From assembly GCA_023259375.1 (NCBI GenBank), contig JAHFQC010000007.1, positions 1 through 64,000 of the forward strand: a DNA stretch of 64,000 nt, read 5' to 3'. Each line of letters starts with the position of its first letter. Positions within the stretch are counted from its first letter, which is position 1. Below the pieces are notes generated by a model. That model was not told the origin of the DNA, did not search any database, and worked only from the letters and a program-made list of their open reading frames with translations. Positions 17,846-26,231 of this stretch are shown piece after piece. The DNA comes from Alphaproteobacteria bacterium. GTDB taxonomy: Bacteria > Pseudomonadota > Alphaproteobacteria > Micropepsales > Micropepsaceae. The translations under genes and the position numbers were made by a program.

Positions 17846-17986
17846 CGGCCAAGAGCCCCTGACTGCAACGGGATGCGTACAGCATATGCGGTCGCAATGG
17901 GAAGCAAAGACGTCCGATAGGCGAGCGAATGAAATAATCTTCAGCGTGGTGCGCCAGACTCACCTGGGCAGGATGTAGGAATAATT

Positions 17987-18454
17987 TCACGAAACATCAT
18001 CGCTGCGCAGCATGAACAGCCGTCCCAGGGCTTCGATGGCCTTGGCGTCACCCTCATCGAAGCGGCCGATGGTCGGACTGTCGATGTCGATCACCCCGAT
18101 GATGGTCGAATACTTGAACAGCGGCACCACCAGTTCGGAATTGGAGGCGGCATCGCAGGCGACATGTCCGGCGAACTTGTGGACGTCGGGAACGATCAGC
18201 GTTCGGCCTTCGGCCACCGCGGTGCCGCAGACCCCGAGCCCCACCTGCAGGCGGGTGCAGGCCGGCTTGCCCATGAACGGGCCCAGCACCAGCCAGCGCC
18301 CTTTGCGGAAATAGAACCCGGCCCAGTTGATGTCGGGCAGGTACTGCCACAACAGCGCAGCAAAATTGGCCGCATTGGCGATCGGATTGCGTTCGCCGGC
18401 GGCGCGCGTCCGCGCCTCGTCTTCAAGCCTTTGATAGATATCGGCCTTGTCCAT
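17987..18454 (-). CDS. msrC: Free methionine-(R)-sulfoxide reductase, GAF domain
   Basis: A 155-residue GAF-domain enzyme that reduces free methionine-R-sulfoxide. Three Cys have the family spacing: KPACTRL, ten residues later GVCGTA, then 24 residues later HVACDAAS. Further signature elements are LPDINWAGFYF, LGPFMGKPAC and GVIDIDSP. The true start is ATG 18454 (MDKADIYQRLEDE), preceded by AAGGGG; the track adds 35 unrelated residues. It lies between hflC and degP on the same strand, so it may be coexpressed with envelope quality-control genes. Confidence 0.88.
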   Translation of the reverse strand: MDKADIYQRLEDEARTRAAGERNPIANAANFAALLWQYLPDINWAGFYFRKGRWLVLGPFMGKPACTRLQVGLGVCGTAVAEGRTLIVPDVHKFAGHVACDAASNSELVVPLFKYSTIIGVIDIDSPTIGRFDEGDAKAIEALGRLFMLRSDDVS

Positions 18455-18598
18455 GCAGCCCCTTCGCACAGTCAACGACACCCAACCGTTATAGGCTTTT
18501 TCGCAGCAATCCCCGGCGTGGCACCGCGCCTCACGCGCGAAAATTGCCGTCACAAACACGTTTTTGGTGTGGATATCAGCCAGCGTTAAGACGGGCCG

Positions 18599-19465
18599 CT
18601 ATTTCTTCTTGGAAGCGCCGTCGTTCATGTATTTCAGGAACTCGCTTTTGGGCGACAGGACCACCGTGGTGTTCGACCCCAGCGTGTCCTGGTAGGCCAG
18701 CATCGAGCGCCAGAAGGCATAGAAATTGGGATCGAGCTTGGCGGCGGCAGCGATTTTGGCCGTCTTGACGGCATCGCCCTCGCCTTTGATGCGCGCCGCT
18801 TCGGCCTGCGCGTCGGCCTTGATCACCGCGGCATCGCGATCCGCGCTGGCGCGGATTTCCTGCGCCTCGGCATCGCCTTCGGCCCGGTAGGTGGAGGCCT
18901 GGCGCTCGCGCTCTTTCTTCATGCGCTGATAGATCACCTCGCTCGCTTCGGCCGGCAGGCTGGCGCGGCGGATGCGGACATCGACGATCTGGACGCCGAA
19001 ATTGCGCGCATCGGCATTCATGCGGTCGCGGATCTGCGCCATCAGCGCCGAACGCCGTTCCGACAGCAGCGCCGTCAGGCTCTGGGTCCCCAGCACGCTG
19101 CGCAGGTTGGACGACAGGATCGACTTCAGATTGTCGGCGGCGATGTTGAAATCGGGTTGGGCCGAGAACTGCAAGGGACTGACGATGCGCCAGCGCACAA
19201 AGACATCGACCGAGACATGCTTATGGTCCTCGGTGAAAATGTCTTCGCTCTGGGTTTCGAGGTCGAGCAGGCGGCGGTCGAAAAACAGCGCCTTCTGCAG
19301 CGGCGACTTGAAATGCAGGCCGGGCTCGGTAACGACGCCGATCGGCCGGCCGAATTCGACGAGAGCCACCTGCTGGGTCTGCGACACGGTGTAGACGCAC
19401 GACACCATCAAGCCGGTGAGCAGCAGCACCAAAATCGCGAGACTGAGGCCGAGAATGCGGTTCAT
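18599..19465 (-). CDS. hflC: HflC, FtsH protease modulator
   Basis: A 288-residue SPFH (stomatin/prohibitin) protein that with HflK forms the membrane cage around FtsH. It has an N-terminal membrane anchor (LSLAILVLLLTGLMVSCVYT), then the SPFH domain with the typical RRLLDLETQSEDIFTEDHKHV and a helical segment MKKERERQASTYRAEGDAEAQEIRASADRDA. Its ATG overlaps the hflK stop by four bases (ATGA), so translation is coupled. Confidence 0.94.
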   Translation of the reverse strand: MNRILGLSLAILVLLLTGLMVSCVYTVSQTQQVALVEFGRPIGVVTEPGLHFKSPLQKALFFDRRLLDLETQSEDIFTEDHKHVSVDVFVRWRIVSPLQFSAQPDFNIAADNLKSILSSNLRSVLGTQSLTALLSERRSALMAQIRDRMNADARNFGVQIVDVRIRRASLPAEASEVIYQRMKKERERQASTYRAEGDAEAQEIRASADRDAAVIKADAQAEAARIKGEGDAVKTAKIAAAAKLDPNFYAFWRSMLAYQDTLGSNTTVVLSPKSEFLKYMNDGASKKK

Positions 19466-20592
19466 TTCTTGGCGCCTCCCGGTTTGCCTGGTTGACCTGG
19501 AGGGGCGGGCTGCGGTTTGGCGGCGCCAGCCGACGGCGGCAGTTGCAGGGTCACGCCCTTGGCGTCGTCATCGACGATGACCTTATGCAGCGGCTTCAGC
19601 ACCGCGGTCATGGTTTCGAGATAGATCCGGCGCCGGGTAATGTCGGGCGCTTTCCTGTATTCCTGATAGATGGCGGAGAAGCGCTGCGCTTCGCCCTCGC
19701 CGAGGACGATCGCCTGTTGCTTGTAGGCTTCCGCTTCCTTGACGATGCGGGCGGCTTCGCCTTTCGCTTCGGGCACGGCGGTGGCGGCATAAACCTCGGC
19801 GTCGTTGCGCTTCTTGTCCTTGTCGGCGATCGCCTTCTGCACGTCGGTATTGGCGGTGCGCACCTGGGACGGCGTATCGACGCCCAGCATCTTGACGCTG
19901 ACCACCTCGATACCGGCGTTGTAGGTGTCGAGGATCGATTGCATGCCGCGCTGGACCCGGTCCTGGATCAGTTCGCGGTGCGAGGTCATGATGGCGTCGA
20001 GACGCTCCTGCCCCACCACTTCGCGCATGGCGCTTTCGGCCACCGCTTTCACGGTATCGTCCGACTTGCCGCGATCGACATTGAAGAGATAGGCGTTGGC
20101 ATCCTTGATGCGCCAGAACACCGAGAACTGCACCGCGGCGATGGCATCGTCGGCGGTCAACATATAGCTCTCGTCCTGGATGTCCTCGCGCTGGCCGCCC
20201 GTCTCGGCCGGTGGCTTGAAGCCGATGTCGATCTGGTTCGGCTTCTTCACATTCGGCGTATAGGCGGTCTCGAAGGGCCACGGCAGATGCCAATAAGTGC
20301 CCGGTCCGGTATGTTTCACGAAGGCGCCGAAGCGCAAAACCACGCCCTGTTCGTTGTCGTTGACGGTGTAGAAACCGAGCGCCAGCCAGATCGCCAGGGC
20401 GAAAGTTCCCACCGCCCAGGCGCCGCGTTTGCCGAGGAACCCCGCCGGAAGGTAGCGTTGCAGATCTTCCCGCCATTTGCGCAGGAGCGACTCAAAATCG
20501 GGCGGACGCGTGCCGGTGGGGGGCTTTCGCGGCGCGGGTTTGCGGCTTTGCCCCCAGGGCCCCTTCGGCTGACCGCCGCCGTTCTCATTCAT
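19462..20592 (-). CDS. hflK: HflK, FtsH protease modulator
   Basis: A 376-residue partner of HflC. The start is ATG 20592 (MNENGGGQPKGPWGQSRKP), giving the usual Gly/Pro-rich cytoplasmic N-terminus, one membrane segment (AVGTFALAIWLALGFYTV) and the SPFH domain (NEQGVVLRFGAF, WRIKDANAYLFNV, VKMLGVDTP). The C-terminus is Pro-rich. The 692-residue track ORF continues through the divergent apbC gene and is wrong upstream of 20592. Divergent from apbC with 75 nt between. Confidence 0.94.
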   Translation of the reverse strand: MNENGGGQPKGPWGQSRKPAPRKPPTGTRPPDFESLLRKWREDLQRYLPAGFLGKRGAWAVGTFALAIWLALGFYTVNDNEQGVVLRFGAFVKHTGPGTYWHLPWPFETAYTPNVKKPNQIDIGFKPPAETGGQREDIQDESYMLTADDAIAAVQFSVFWRIKDANAYLFNVDRGKSDDTVKAVAESAMREVVGQERLDAIMTSHRELIQDRVQRGMQSILDTYNAGIEVVSVKMLGVDTPSQVRTANTDVQKAIADKDKKRNDAEVYAATAVPEAKGEAARIVKEAEAYKQQAIVLGEGEAQRFSAIYQEYRKAPDITRRRIYLETMTAVLKPLHKVIVDDDAKGVTLQLPPSAGAAKPQPAPPGQPGKPGGAKK

Positions 20593-20667
20593 CCACGGCA
20601 CGGGCCTTGATTCCTTGTCATTCCTGGCGTTGCGGTTATATGAGCATCCGGCAAAGGGCGCAAATTT

Positions 20668-21756
20668 ATGGCAGTGAACCGCGAAGACATCCTTAAGGCT
20701 CTCGATTCCGTGATCGATCCGGTCAGCGGACGCAGTGTTGTGCATGAGGACATGATCGAAGGCCTGGTGGTGCGCGAAGGCCATGTCGGCTTCGTGCTCG
20801 AAGTCGATCCCGCCCGCGGCGCCGACGCCGAACCGCTGCGGCTTCAATGCGACGAAGCAGTAAAGAAGGTGCCTGGCGTGTTGTCGGTCACTTCGGTGCT
20901 GACCGCACACAGCGAACCGGCCGCCCCGGCGCGCCCGGCCCGCAAAGCCCCGCCACCGCCCGCCGGCATCGAAGGCGTCAAATCCGTCATCGCGGTCGCC
21001 AGCGGCAAGGGCGGCGTCGGCAAATCGACCGTCGCGGTCAATCTCGCGCTGGCGCTTGCCAAGCTCGGCCTCAAGGTCGGCCTGCTCGACGCCGACATCT
21101 ACGGCCCCAGCGTGCCCAAAATGCTCGGCCTCAACGAGCGTCCGCTCGGCGACAACGGCAAGTTCATTCCGCTGCAGAAATACGGCATCAAGGCGATCTC
21201 GATCGGCCTCTTTATCGGCGACGACGAAGCCACCATCTGGCGCGGACCGATGGTGCAGAGTGCACTGGTGCAGATGATCAACGATGGATTGTGGGCGCCG
21301 CTCGACGTCCTGGTGATCGACATGCCGCCCGGTACCGGCGATGTGCAGCTCACCATTGCGCAGCGCGTACCCTTGAAGGGTGCGGTGATTGTCTCGACGC
21401 CACAGGATGTGGCCCTGGCCGATGCCCGGCGCGGCATCGCCATGTTCCGCAAGACCCAGGTGCCGGTGCTCGGCATCGTCGAGAACATGTCGACCTTCAT
21501 CTGTCCCAATTGCGGACATGAGAGCCATATTTTCGGGCACGGAGGCGCACGCGAGACCGCGGAGCGCCTGGGCGAGCCGTTCCTGGGCGAGATTCCCTTG
21601 AATACCGCCATCCGGCTGACGTCCGACGCCGGGACACCGATCGTCGCAGCCGCACCAGACGCCCCCGAAGCCCGCGCTTTTCTATTGATTGCGGAACAGG
21701 TGGCGGCGAAAATTGACGCGCCGCAGCGTCCCGCGCCGAGTATAGTGATCGAATAA
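20668..21756 (+). CDS. apbC: Mrp/ApbC family iron-sulfur carrier ATPase
   Basis: A 362-residue P-loop protein that carries and transfers Fe-S clusters. The N-terminal ~90 residues form the MIP18/DUF59 domain (DILKALDSVIDPVSGRSVV), joined by a Pro/Ala linker to the ParA-like ATPase with the deviant Walker A SGKGGVGKST, switch DMPPGTGDVQLT and the CPNC cluster-binding motif near residue 280. The gene after it starts 21 nt downstream and is probably cotranscribed. Confidence 0.93.
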   Translation: MAVNREDILKALDSVIDPVSGRSVVHEDMIEGLVVREGHVGFVLEVDPARGADAEPLRLQCDEAVKKVPGVLSVTSVLTAHSEPAAPARPARKAPPPPAGIEGVKSVIAVASGKGGVGKSTVAVNLALALAKLGLKVGLLDADIYGPSVPKMLGLNERPLGDNGKFIPLQKYGIKAISIGLFIGDDEATIWRGPMVQSALVQMINDGLWAPLDVLVIDMPPGTGDVQLTIAQRVPLKGAVIVSTPQDVALADARRGIAMFRKTQVPVLGIVENMSTFICPNCGHESHIFGHGGARETAERLGEPFLGEIPLNTAIRLTSDAGTPIVAAAPDAPEARAFLLIAEQVAAKIDAPQRPAPSIVIE

Positions 21757-21777
21757 TCGCAGGATTTAATTTCATCC

Positions 21778-22419
21778 ATGGTCGCTCCCAAGCCGCAAAT
21801 CCGCAGCATGTTCGCGACGCCGGTGTGCGTGCATTACTTGCCGGTGGCGCAGGAATTCAACACCGAGCTGAGGCCGCTGATCCTCGATCACGCCAAGCTC
21901 GATGCCGTACCGCTGAACAACAACCACCACCAGGGCTGGCGTTCGGCCTACGATTTCGAGAGCTGGGGCGGCGGCAGCGTGCAGACCCTGTTCCGGGTGT
22001 TGCGCGAGCTCGCCGACAGCGTCACCGCGATGCGCAACGGCACGCGCGTCGTGCTCGACTGGAAGATCCAGGCCGCCGCCGCGATCCGCAACAAGGGCGA
22101 ATATCTCGAACGCGCCGCGCGTCCGGGCTGGTATTGGTCGGGCGTCTATTACATCGACGACGGCTATATGAAGCAGGACGATGAATCGCTCGGCGGCGAA
22201 GCCGAACTGGCCGATCCGCGTGGTGTCCTGCCGGCGATGCTGGCGCCGCAATTCGGTTTCCGCGTGCCTAACGGGCTGACCGCGGGCCAAGTCGAGCCGA
22301 TCCGTCCCGCCTCGGGCATGATCATCCTGCATCCGTCGTGGCTGCCGCGCGGCGAACACCGCTTCGACGGCAACGGCACCCGGGTGACGATCGAATTCGA
22401 TCTCGCCCCGCCGGCGTAA
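21778..22419 (+). CDS. Putative 2OG-Fe(II) oxygenase-like protein
   Basis: A 213-residue protein resembling the putative 2OG-Fe(II) oxygenase family known as TIGR02466: N-terminal FATPVCVHYLP, central WYWSGVYYIDDG, then ADPRGVLPAMLAPQFGF and the closing SGMIILHPSWLPRGEHRF..RVTIEFDL. The His-rich stretch normally just before SGVYY is replaced by RPGWYW, so the first iron ligand is not evident and the catalytic status is doubtful. It follows apbC closely and ends at a terminator. Substrate unknown. Confidence 0.65.
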   Translation: MVAPKPQIRSMFATPVCVHYLPVAQEFNTELRPLILDHAKLDAVPLNNNHHQGWRSAYDFESWGGGSVQTLFRVLRELADSVTAMRNGTRVVLDWKIQAAAAIRNKGEYLERAARPGWYWSGVYYIDDGYMKQDDESLGGEAELADPRGVLPAMLAPQFGFRVPNGLTAGQVEPIRPASGMIILHPSWLPRGEHRFDGNGTRVTIEFDLAPPA

Positions 22420-22442
22420 ATCGCAGCGACACGCCAAAACGA

Positions 22443-22474
22443 AACCCTCCGACGTCATCGCCGGAGGGTTTTTC
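22443..22474 (+). terminator. Rho-independent terminator
   Basis: AACCCTCCG-ACGTCATCG-CCGGAGGGTTTTTC: a stem of about eight pairs followed by five T residues, 24 nt after the oxygenase-like gene. The A-run on the left side lets it also serve the converging small gene at 22489. Confidence 0.85.
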
Positions 22475-22488
22475 ATTGGACAGGCGCC

Positions 22489-22854
22489 TTACGGCTTCTG
22501 AATGCCTTGCACCAGTTCGTAGTGGCGGCCGTTCTCATCCCACTTGTCGCCGACCTTCTTGATCGAGATGTCGTCGCATTCGGGGATCTTGTATTTCAGG
22601 CGGTACAGCATCGGATAGTCTTTGGCGTAAAGACACATCTTGCCGTTCTCGAGACGCCAATCGCCTTTGACGTCGCCGAGCCAGCTCGCCGCCAGGAAGG
22701 TGTGGTCCTTGTTGTAGTAGACGCGCGATGTGCCGAGCGTGTCCTTGATCACCAGGGTATTGCCATAACGCGAGGCCATGAGTTCGTCTTCGGTGGCGCC
22801 GAACGCAGCCGACGCCAGAAGCAAAGCCGATAACGCAACAAGACTGATACGCAT
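22489..22854 (-). CDS. Small exported protein of unknown function
   Basis: Not recognised. The 121-residue protein has a clear signal peptide (MRISLVALSALLLASAAFGA). The mature part begins TEDELMASRYGNTLVIKDTLG and includes YYNKDHTFLAASWLG, VKGDWRLENGKMCLYAK and IPECDDISI. The D-H-T-F and G-D-W-x-L-x-N-G-K-x-C pattern resembles small periplasmic domains that describe a response curve of a secreted beta-sandwich, but no family is assigned. The two Cys could form a disulfide. Confidence 0.65.
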   Translation of the reverse strand: MRISLVALSALLLASAAFGATEDELMASRYGNTLVIKDTLGTSRVYYNKDHTFLAASWLGDVKGDWRLENGKMCLYAKDYPMLYRLKYKIPECDDISIKKVGDKWDENGRHYELVQGIQKP

Positions 22855-22976
22855 GGTTTCGTCTCCCCCAATTTATTGGTGTGGGAGTCTTACGATGACT
22901 TGTGTCTCACGAATAGGGGCTTTTGTTTGTCGCGCTTTCCGGGCGGGAAACCGGCTTCCACTTTCCCTGAAAGCGC

Positions 22977-23468
22977 TTAGACCGAACGCCGTTCGAGAGT
23001 GACGTAGCGGTGGGTTGGTCCGGCTTCGACGGAGGCCGTTTGGCGCCATTTTCCGGGTGCGAACTCCGGCATCACGACATCGCCGGAAGGTGTACCGTAC
23101 ACTACAGTCAACTCGATTTTGTCCGCGAACGGCATCGCTTGGGCGAATATCTCGGCGCCGCCGATGACCATGATCGCTTCCGGCATCTCCTCGTCGGCAT
23201 GCCGCAATGCCTTTTCGAAATTGGTTGCCACCACCGCGCCTTCAGCCAGCAAGAAACGATTGCGGGTCACGACAATGTTGGTGCGCCCGACCAGCGGCTT
23301 GAACGGCAGGCTGTCCCAGGTCTTGCGCCCCATGATGACCGGCTTGCCCATGGTGAGCTGTTTGAAGCGCGGCAGATCGCCTTCGAGACGGCCCCACGGC
23401 AAATGACCGTCGGCACCAATGACGCCGTTTTCGGCGCGGGCGAGAACGAGAACAACAGGAGCCGTCAC
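22977..23468 (-). CDS. folA: Dihydrofolate reductase
   Basis: Reduces dihydrofolate to tetrahydrofolate with NADPH. The 163-residue protein shows VLVLARAENGVIGADGHLPW, the acidic active-site residue in GDLPRFKQLT, the NADPH motif MGRKTWDSLPFKPL and VIGGAEIFAQA. Start codon is GTG (MTAPVVLVLARA). The acetyltransferase gene ends six bases upstream on the same strand, so the two are cotranscribed. thyA, often adjacent, lies 10 kb away. Confidence 0.95.
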   Translation of the reverse strand: MTAPVVLVLARAENGVIGADGHLPWGRLEGDLPRFKQLTMGKPVIMGRKTWDSLPFKPLVGRTNIVVTRNRFLLAEGAVVATNFEKALRHADEEMPEAIMVIGGAEIFAQAMPFADKIELTVVYGTPSGDVVMPEFAPGKWRQTASVEAGPTHRYVTLERRSV

Positions 23469-23474
23469 AGCCGC

Positions 23475-23951
23475 TCAGCCTTTCGCCAGTTGCGCCAGCG
23501 CATCGCCTTGGACGCGGTAGACCGACCAGCCGTCCACTTCGCGGGCGCCGAGGGTCTCGTAGAATTCGATGGCGAGGCTGTTCCAGTCGAGCACCATCCA
23601 TTCGAGACGGCCGCAGCCTTCGCGTACCGCCCGCGCGGCGTGGTTCACCAGAAACGCCCTGCCGATGCCCTTGTTACGGTACTCGGGTTTAACGAACAGG
23701 TCTTCGATGTAGAGGCCGTGGCGCGCCAGGAAAGTCGAATAGTTGTAGAACCACACCGTGAAGCCCGCCGGCTGGCCGTCCCATTCGGCGATATCGCAGA
23801 AAAGCCGCGGATTGGGTCCGAACAGCGCCTCGCGCACCGTTGCTTCCGTCGCCACGACGCGATCGAGCAGCTTTTCGTATTCGGCGAGCGCCCGGATGAA
23901 GGAGAGTACCAGGGCTTCGTCACCGGGCACTGCGGAGCGGATGGCAAGCAT
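23475..23951 (-). CDS. GNAT acetyltransferase, diamine acetyltransferase-like
   Basis: A 158-residue acyl-CoA transferase resembling the spermidine/diamine N-acetyltransferase branch: LFCDIAEWDGQPAGFTVWFYNYSTF, the CoA loop LFVKPEYRNKGIGRAFL and the closing GCGRLEWMVLDWNSLAIEFYETLGAREVDGW. ATG 23951 with AAAGGAAA upstream is the start; the track ORF adds 74 spurious residues. Substrate is unproven. First gene of a two-gene transcript with folA. Confidence 0.88.
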   Translation of the reverse strand: MLAIRSAVPGDEALVLSFIRALAEYEKLLDRVVATEATVREALFGPNPRLFCDIAEWDGQPAGFTVWFYNYSTFLARHGLYIEDLFVKPEYRNKGIGRAFLVNHAARAVREGCGRLEWMVLDWNSLAIEFYETLGAREVDGWSVYRVQGDALAQLAKG

Positions 23952-24087
23952 TGCGGATTTCCTTTCGCCTGTCATCATAGGGGCGCGATTTCGGCTTGCC
24001 AAGAAAACGGGAGCCGATCCAGAGACCAAGCCCCCGGGCGGAACGCCGCCCCCGGCCCGGCCGTTTTCTTGGGCAAGGAGTGTTCGC

Positions 24088-24609
24088 ATGAACGCCATTT
24101 TCACAGCCCTGGCCGGCGCGGTGTTGGTTTTCGGCGCAGCCGAGGCGCAAACCACTGCCCAAGGACACGGCAATCCGCAAAGCGGACCACCACCCTTCCA
24201 ACTGCCGTCGGCGCCGGCACCGTCTATCGCCGGGCCCTATCACCAGGATTTTCCCGGCCAGCTGCCGAACCGCCTCGTCATGACGCCGAACGGCGAGATC
24301 GAAAGCGTTGGCCCCAACCGGCACACGTTCGACAGCAGCCATCTGGGTGGCGACAATTTCACGGCAGAGCGCCGTTTGCATGAGGCGCCGTCGACACCGC
24401 CGCAGGAAGATCAGTATCGCCGTTGGGCCGCCGGCGAACACCTGCCGCCGTCCGACTTCGGCTCCGGCCGGCAGATCACCCGGTATGGCCTCTATGGCCT
24501 GACCACGCCACCACCCGGCGCGGTCTGGGTGCGCCACGGCCCCGACGCCCTGCTGGTCAATCGCACCAGCGGCGAGATCATCCGGGCGCAGTACGGGACA
24601 TTCCACTGA
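24088..24609 (+). CDS. Exported protein with RcnB-like C-terminus
   Basis: A 173-residue periplasmic protein. ATG 24088 is preceded by AAGGAG and opens a signal peptide (MNAIFTALAGAVLVFGAAEA). The middle is low in structure and rich in Pro, His and Gln. The last ~40 residues, YGLTTPPPGAVWVRHGPDALLVNRTSGEII, match the RcnB domain pattern (YGLPPPPxGxxWVRxGxDxLLV). RcnB tunes nickel/cobalt efflux in E. coli; most relatives are uncharacterised. No efflux gene lies nearby. Confidence 0.72.
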   Translation: MNAIFTALAGAVLVFGAAEAQTTAQGHGNPQSGPPPFQLPSAPAPSIAGPYHQDFPGQLPNRLVMTPNGEIESVGPNRHTFDSSHLGGDNFTAERRLHEAPSTPPQEDQYRRWAAGEHLPPSDFGSGRQITRYGLYGLTTPPPGAVWVRHGPDALLVNRTSGEIIRAQYGTFH

Positions 24610-24627
24610 GCGTCCGCGCGCGACGCC

Positions 24628-24927
24628 TCAATTGAAAATGGCTTGATAGAGAAAGCCGTCGCCGTCGCGGCCGATCGGAACCAGGAACACCGGGCACGAT
24701 CCGAGCGCCTCATTGTGGAGCTGATGGATCTGCTGCGGCAGATAGCCGGGCCCCGGCCCGCGGAACTTCATCTCGAAGGGATCGCTGCGGATCGCCGGCG
24801 CGCTTTTATGCGGCAACGCCGTTACTTCGATCAGAGTCAGCGGATATAACGAATGGTCCGCCAAAGGCACCATGAACTGCTCATTCAAGCGTGCCTGGAA
24901 TTCCGCCAGGCTTGGAAGATCGGTCAT
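24628..24927 (-). CDS. DUF6916-type small protein
   Basis: A 99-residue protein with the DUF6916 layout: LAEFQARLNEQFMV at the start, a beta-rich middle with DPFEMKFRGPGPGYLPQQIHQLHNEALG and the closing CPVFLVPIGRDGDGFLYQAIFN. Function unknown. Such genes tend to sit beside phage-tail-collar (Mdp-like) genes, and three of those lie 5.7 kb away across the RiPP genes. It follows the nucleotidyltransferase by 21 nt on the same strand, with AAGGGGG as ribosome site. Confidence 0.78.
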   Translation of the reverse strand: MTDLPSLAEFQARLNEQFMVPLADHSLYPLTLIEVTALPHKSAPAIRSDPFEMKFRGPGPGYLPQQIHQLHNEALGSCPVFLVPIGRDGDGFLYQAIFN

Positions 24928-24948
24928 GGCGATGCCCCCTTATCAGGA

Positions 24949-26148
24949 TTATGCCAAATTTCTTCTGATTCTGCGCCAAATATAACCGAACGGCCAATAG
25001 ACGAAGTAAAGCCAAATCAACCGATCCGGCAGGCGCAAAGCGAGCCAATCCTTTTTGCGATGCAAAAGGAACGCCACTTCGAATGCGAAGTACCTAGCGC
25101 TGCGTTTCAGGCCAAGCTTGAATGCTATTCGTCGTAATACAAAGCCGTGTCTTCTGATGCTTGCAGGTGTCAGTTCCAACGCCGTCAGACGCAGTGCCCT
25201 TTGGGCCAGATCACACGCGCGCCTGTTGTCGGATGCCCGTTTCTCCACCCTCGGCGGCAGGGCGGCGCTGGCAATGCTCTGTGCCAGCAACAGACTGACA
25301 TCCAACAGCGTCAGATAGTCTTCGTTCGCAGCCCGGTCGCGCAGGCGCAATAAGTCCGCTTCGTCCATCGTTCGATAGATCGCGACCAGGTCGGCCATCC
25401 ACTTCAGACGTTCCCAGCTATGGCCCGACGCGTGGACGACGAGGAAATGGATGAGATCATCGCGCCCCAGGATTGCAATGTTGCTGCCCGCCAGCGGCAC
25501 CAGCGCCCGCCGCTCCCACAACGCGTCATGATCGGTGCGGATCAAAAACGGATTAGTCACGAGCCGGTAATGACACTCGATGACCGTGCCGCTTGGTCCA
25601 TGGGTGAATTGTTCGTCGTGACTAAAGCCCTTCAGGATCGCCGATTGGCGCGGCGAAAGCGGCCGTTTCGACGCTTCAGACTCGCATTCGTGCGCGATGA
25701 GAATGTCGCGAAATCGCGCGAAGTCATTCGGGTGAACGAGAAAATCAAGATCAAATGACTCACGAACGAAGGGATCGCCATAAAGGTAAAGGGAAAGCGC
25801 CACGCCCTTTAGAGCGATGGCACGCAGGCCCTGCTGCGTTGCGGCCTTGGTCAATTTTTGGAGCAAGTCGAGTTGGCAGACAGCTTTGCCGGCACATTGC
25901 CGTTCGGCGGCCTCTATGCTCGGGCGCACGGCAGCGGCGGCTTGTGGCCAGCCGGCTTCGCGCAATGTCGCCGCCATCATCGGTCGGATTTTATGTTTCC
26001 AGGCGAGATTAGGGATATTCGTCCAGTCAATGCCTGAAAATAGGTCGTGGTCCCAACAATGCGTTGCGTTCGCAGACCAATCCGCTCCCAAGATCGCACC
26101 GAGAAGCCGCCATTCCCTGGACTGGGGGCGCGCGAGAAGTTCGGGCAT
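24949..26148 (-). CDS. Nucleotidyltransferase family protein (RiPP-island type)
   Basis: A 399-residue protein of the uncharacterised nucleotidyltransferase family often seen in lasso-peptide clusters. The active-site region reads ALKGVALSLYLYGDPFVRESFDLDFLV, where the D-x-D pair would bind metal, followed by an acidic strand around TVIECHYRLV. The C-terminal ~150 residues are helical and basic. It could nucleotidylate a peptide or small substrate, but no activity is established. It diverges from the HPr-kinase-like gene with 83 nt between. Base composition is visibly less GC-rich than the housekeeping genes around it. Confidence 0.75.
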   Translation of the reverse strand: MPELLARPQSREWRLLGAILGADWSANATHCWDHDLFSGIDWTNIPNLAWKHKIRPMMAATLREAGWPQAAAAVRPSIEAAERQCAGKAVCQLDLLQKLTKAATQQGLRAIALKGVALSLYLYGDPFVRESFDLDFLVHPNDFARFRDILIAHECESEASKRPLSPRQSAILKGFSHDEQFTHGPSGTVIECHYRLVTNPFLIRTDHDALWERRALVPLAGSNIAILGRDDLIHFLVVHASGHSWERLKWMADLVAIYRTMDEADLLRLRDRAANEDYLTLLDVSLLLAQSIASAALPPRVEKRASDNRRACDLAQRALRLTALELTPASIRRHGFVLRRIAFKLGLKRSARYFAFEVAFLLHRKKDWLALRLPDRLIWLYFVYWPFGYIWRRIRRNLA

Positions 26149-26231
26149 GGGACGAATCCAAAAAAAACTCGTTCTCAGGCGGTCGGACTTGCCCTAACCT
26201 ATCACGTGAGGCTTGGGGGGGATAGCCGTCG

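Noticed and set aside
19462-21540. HflK as a 692-residue protein
   Set aside because: The extra N-terminal part is the antisense frame of apbC; MNENGGG at 20592 is a normal HflK start.
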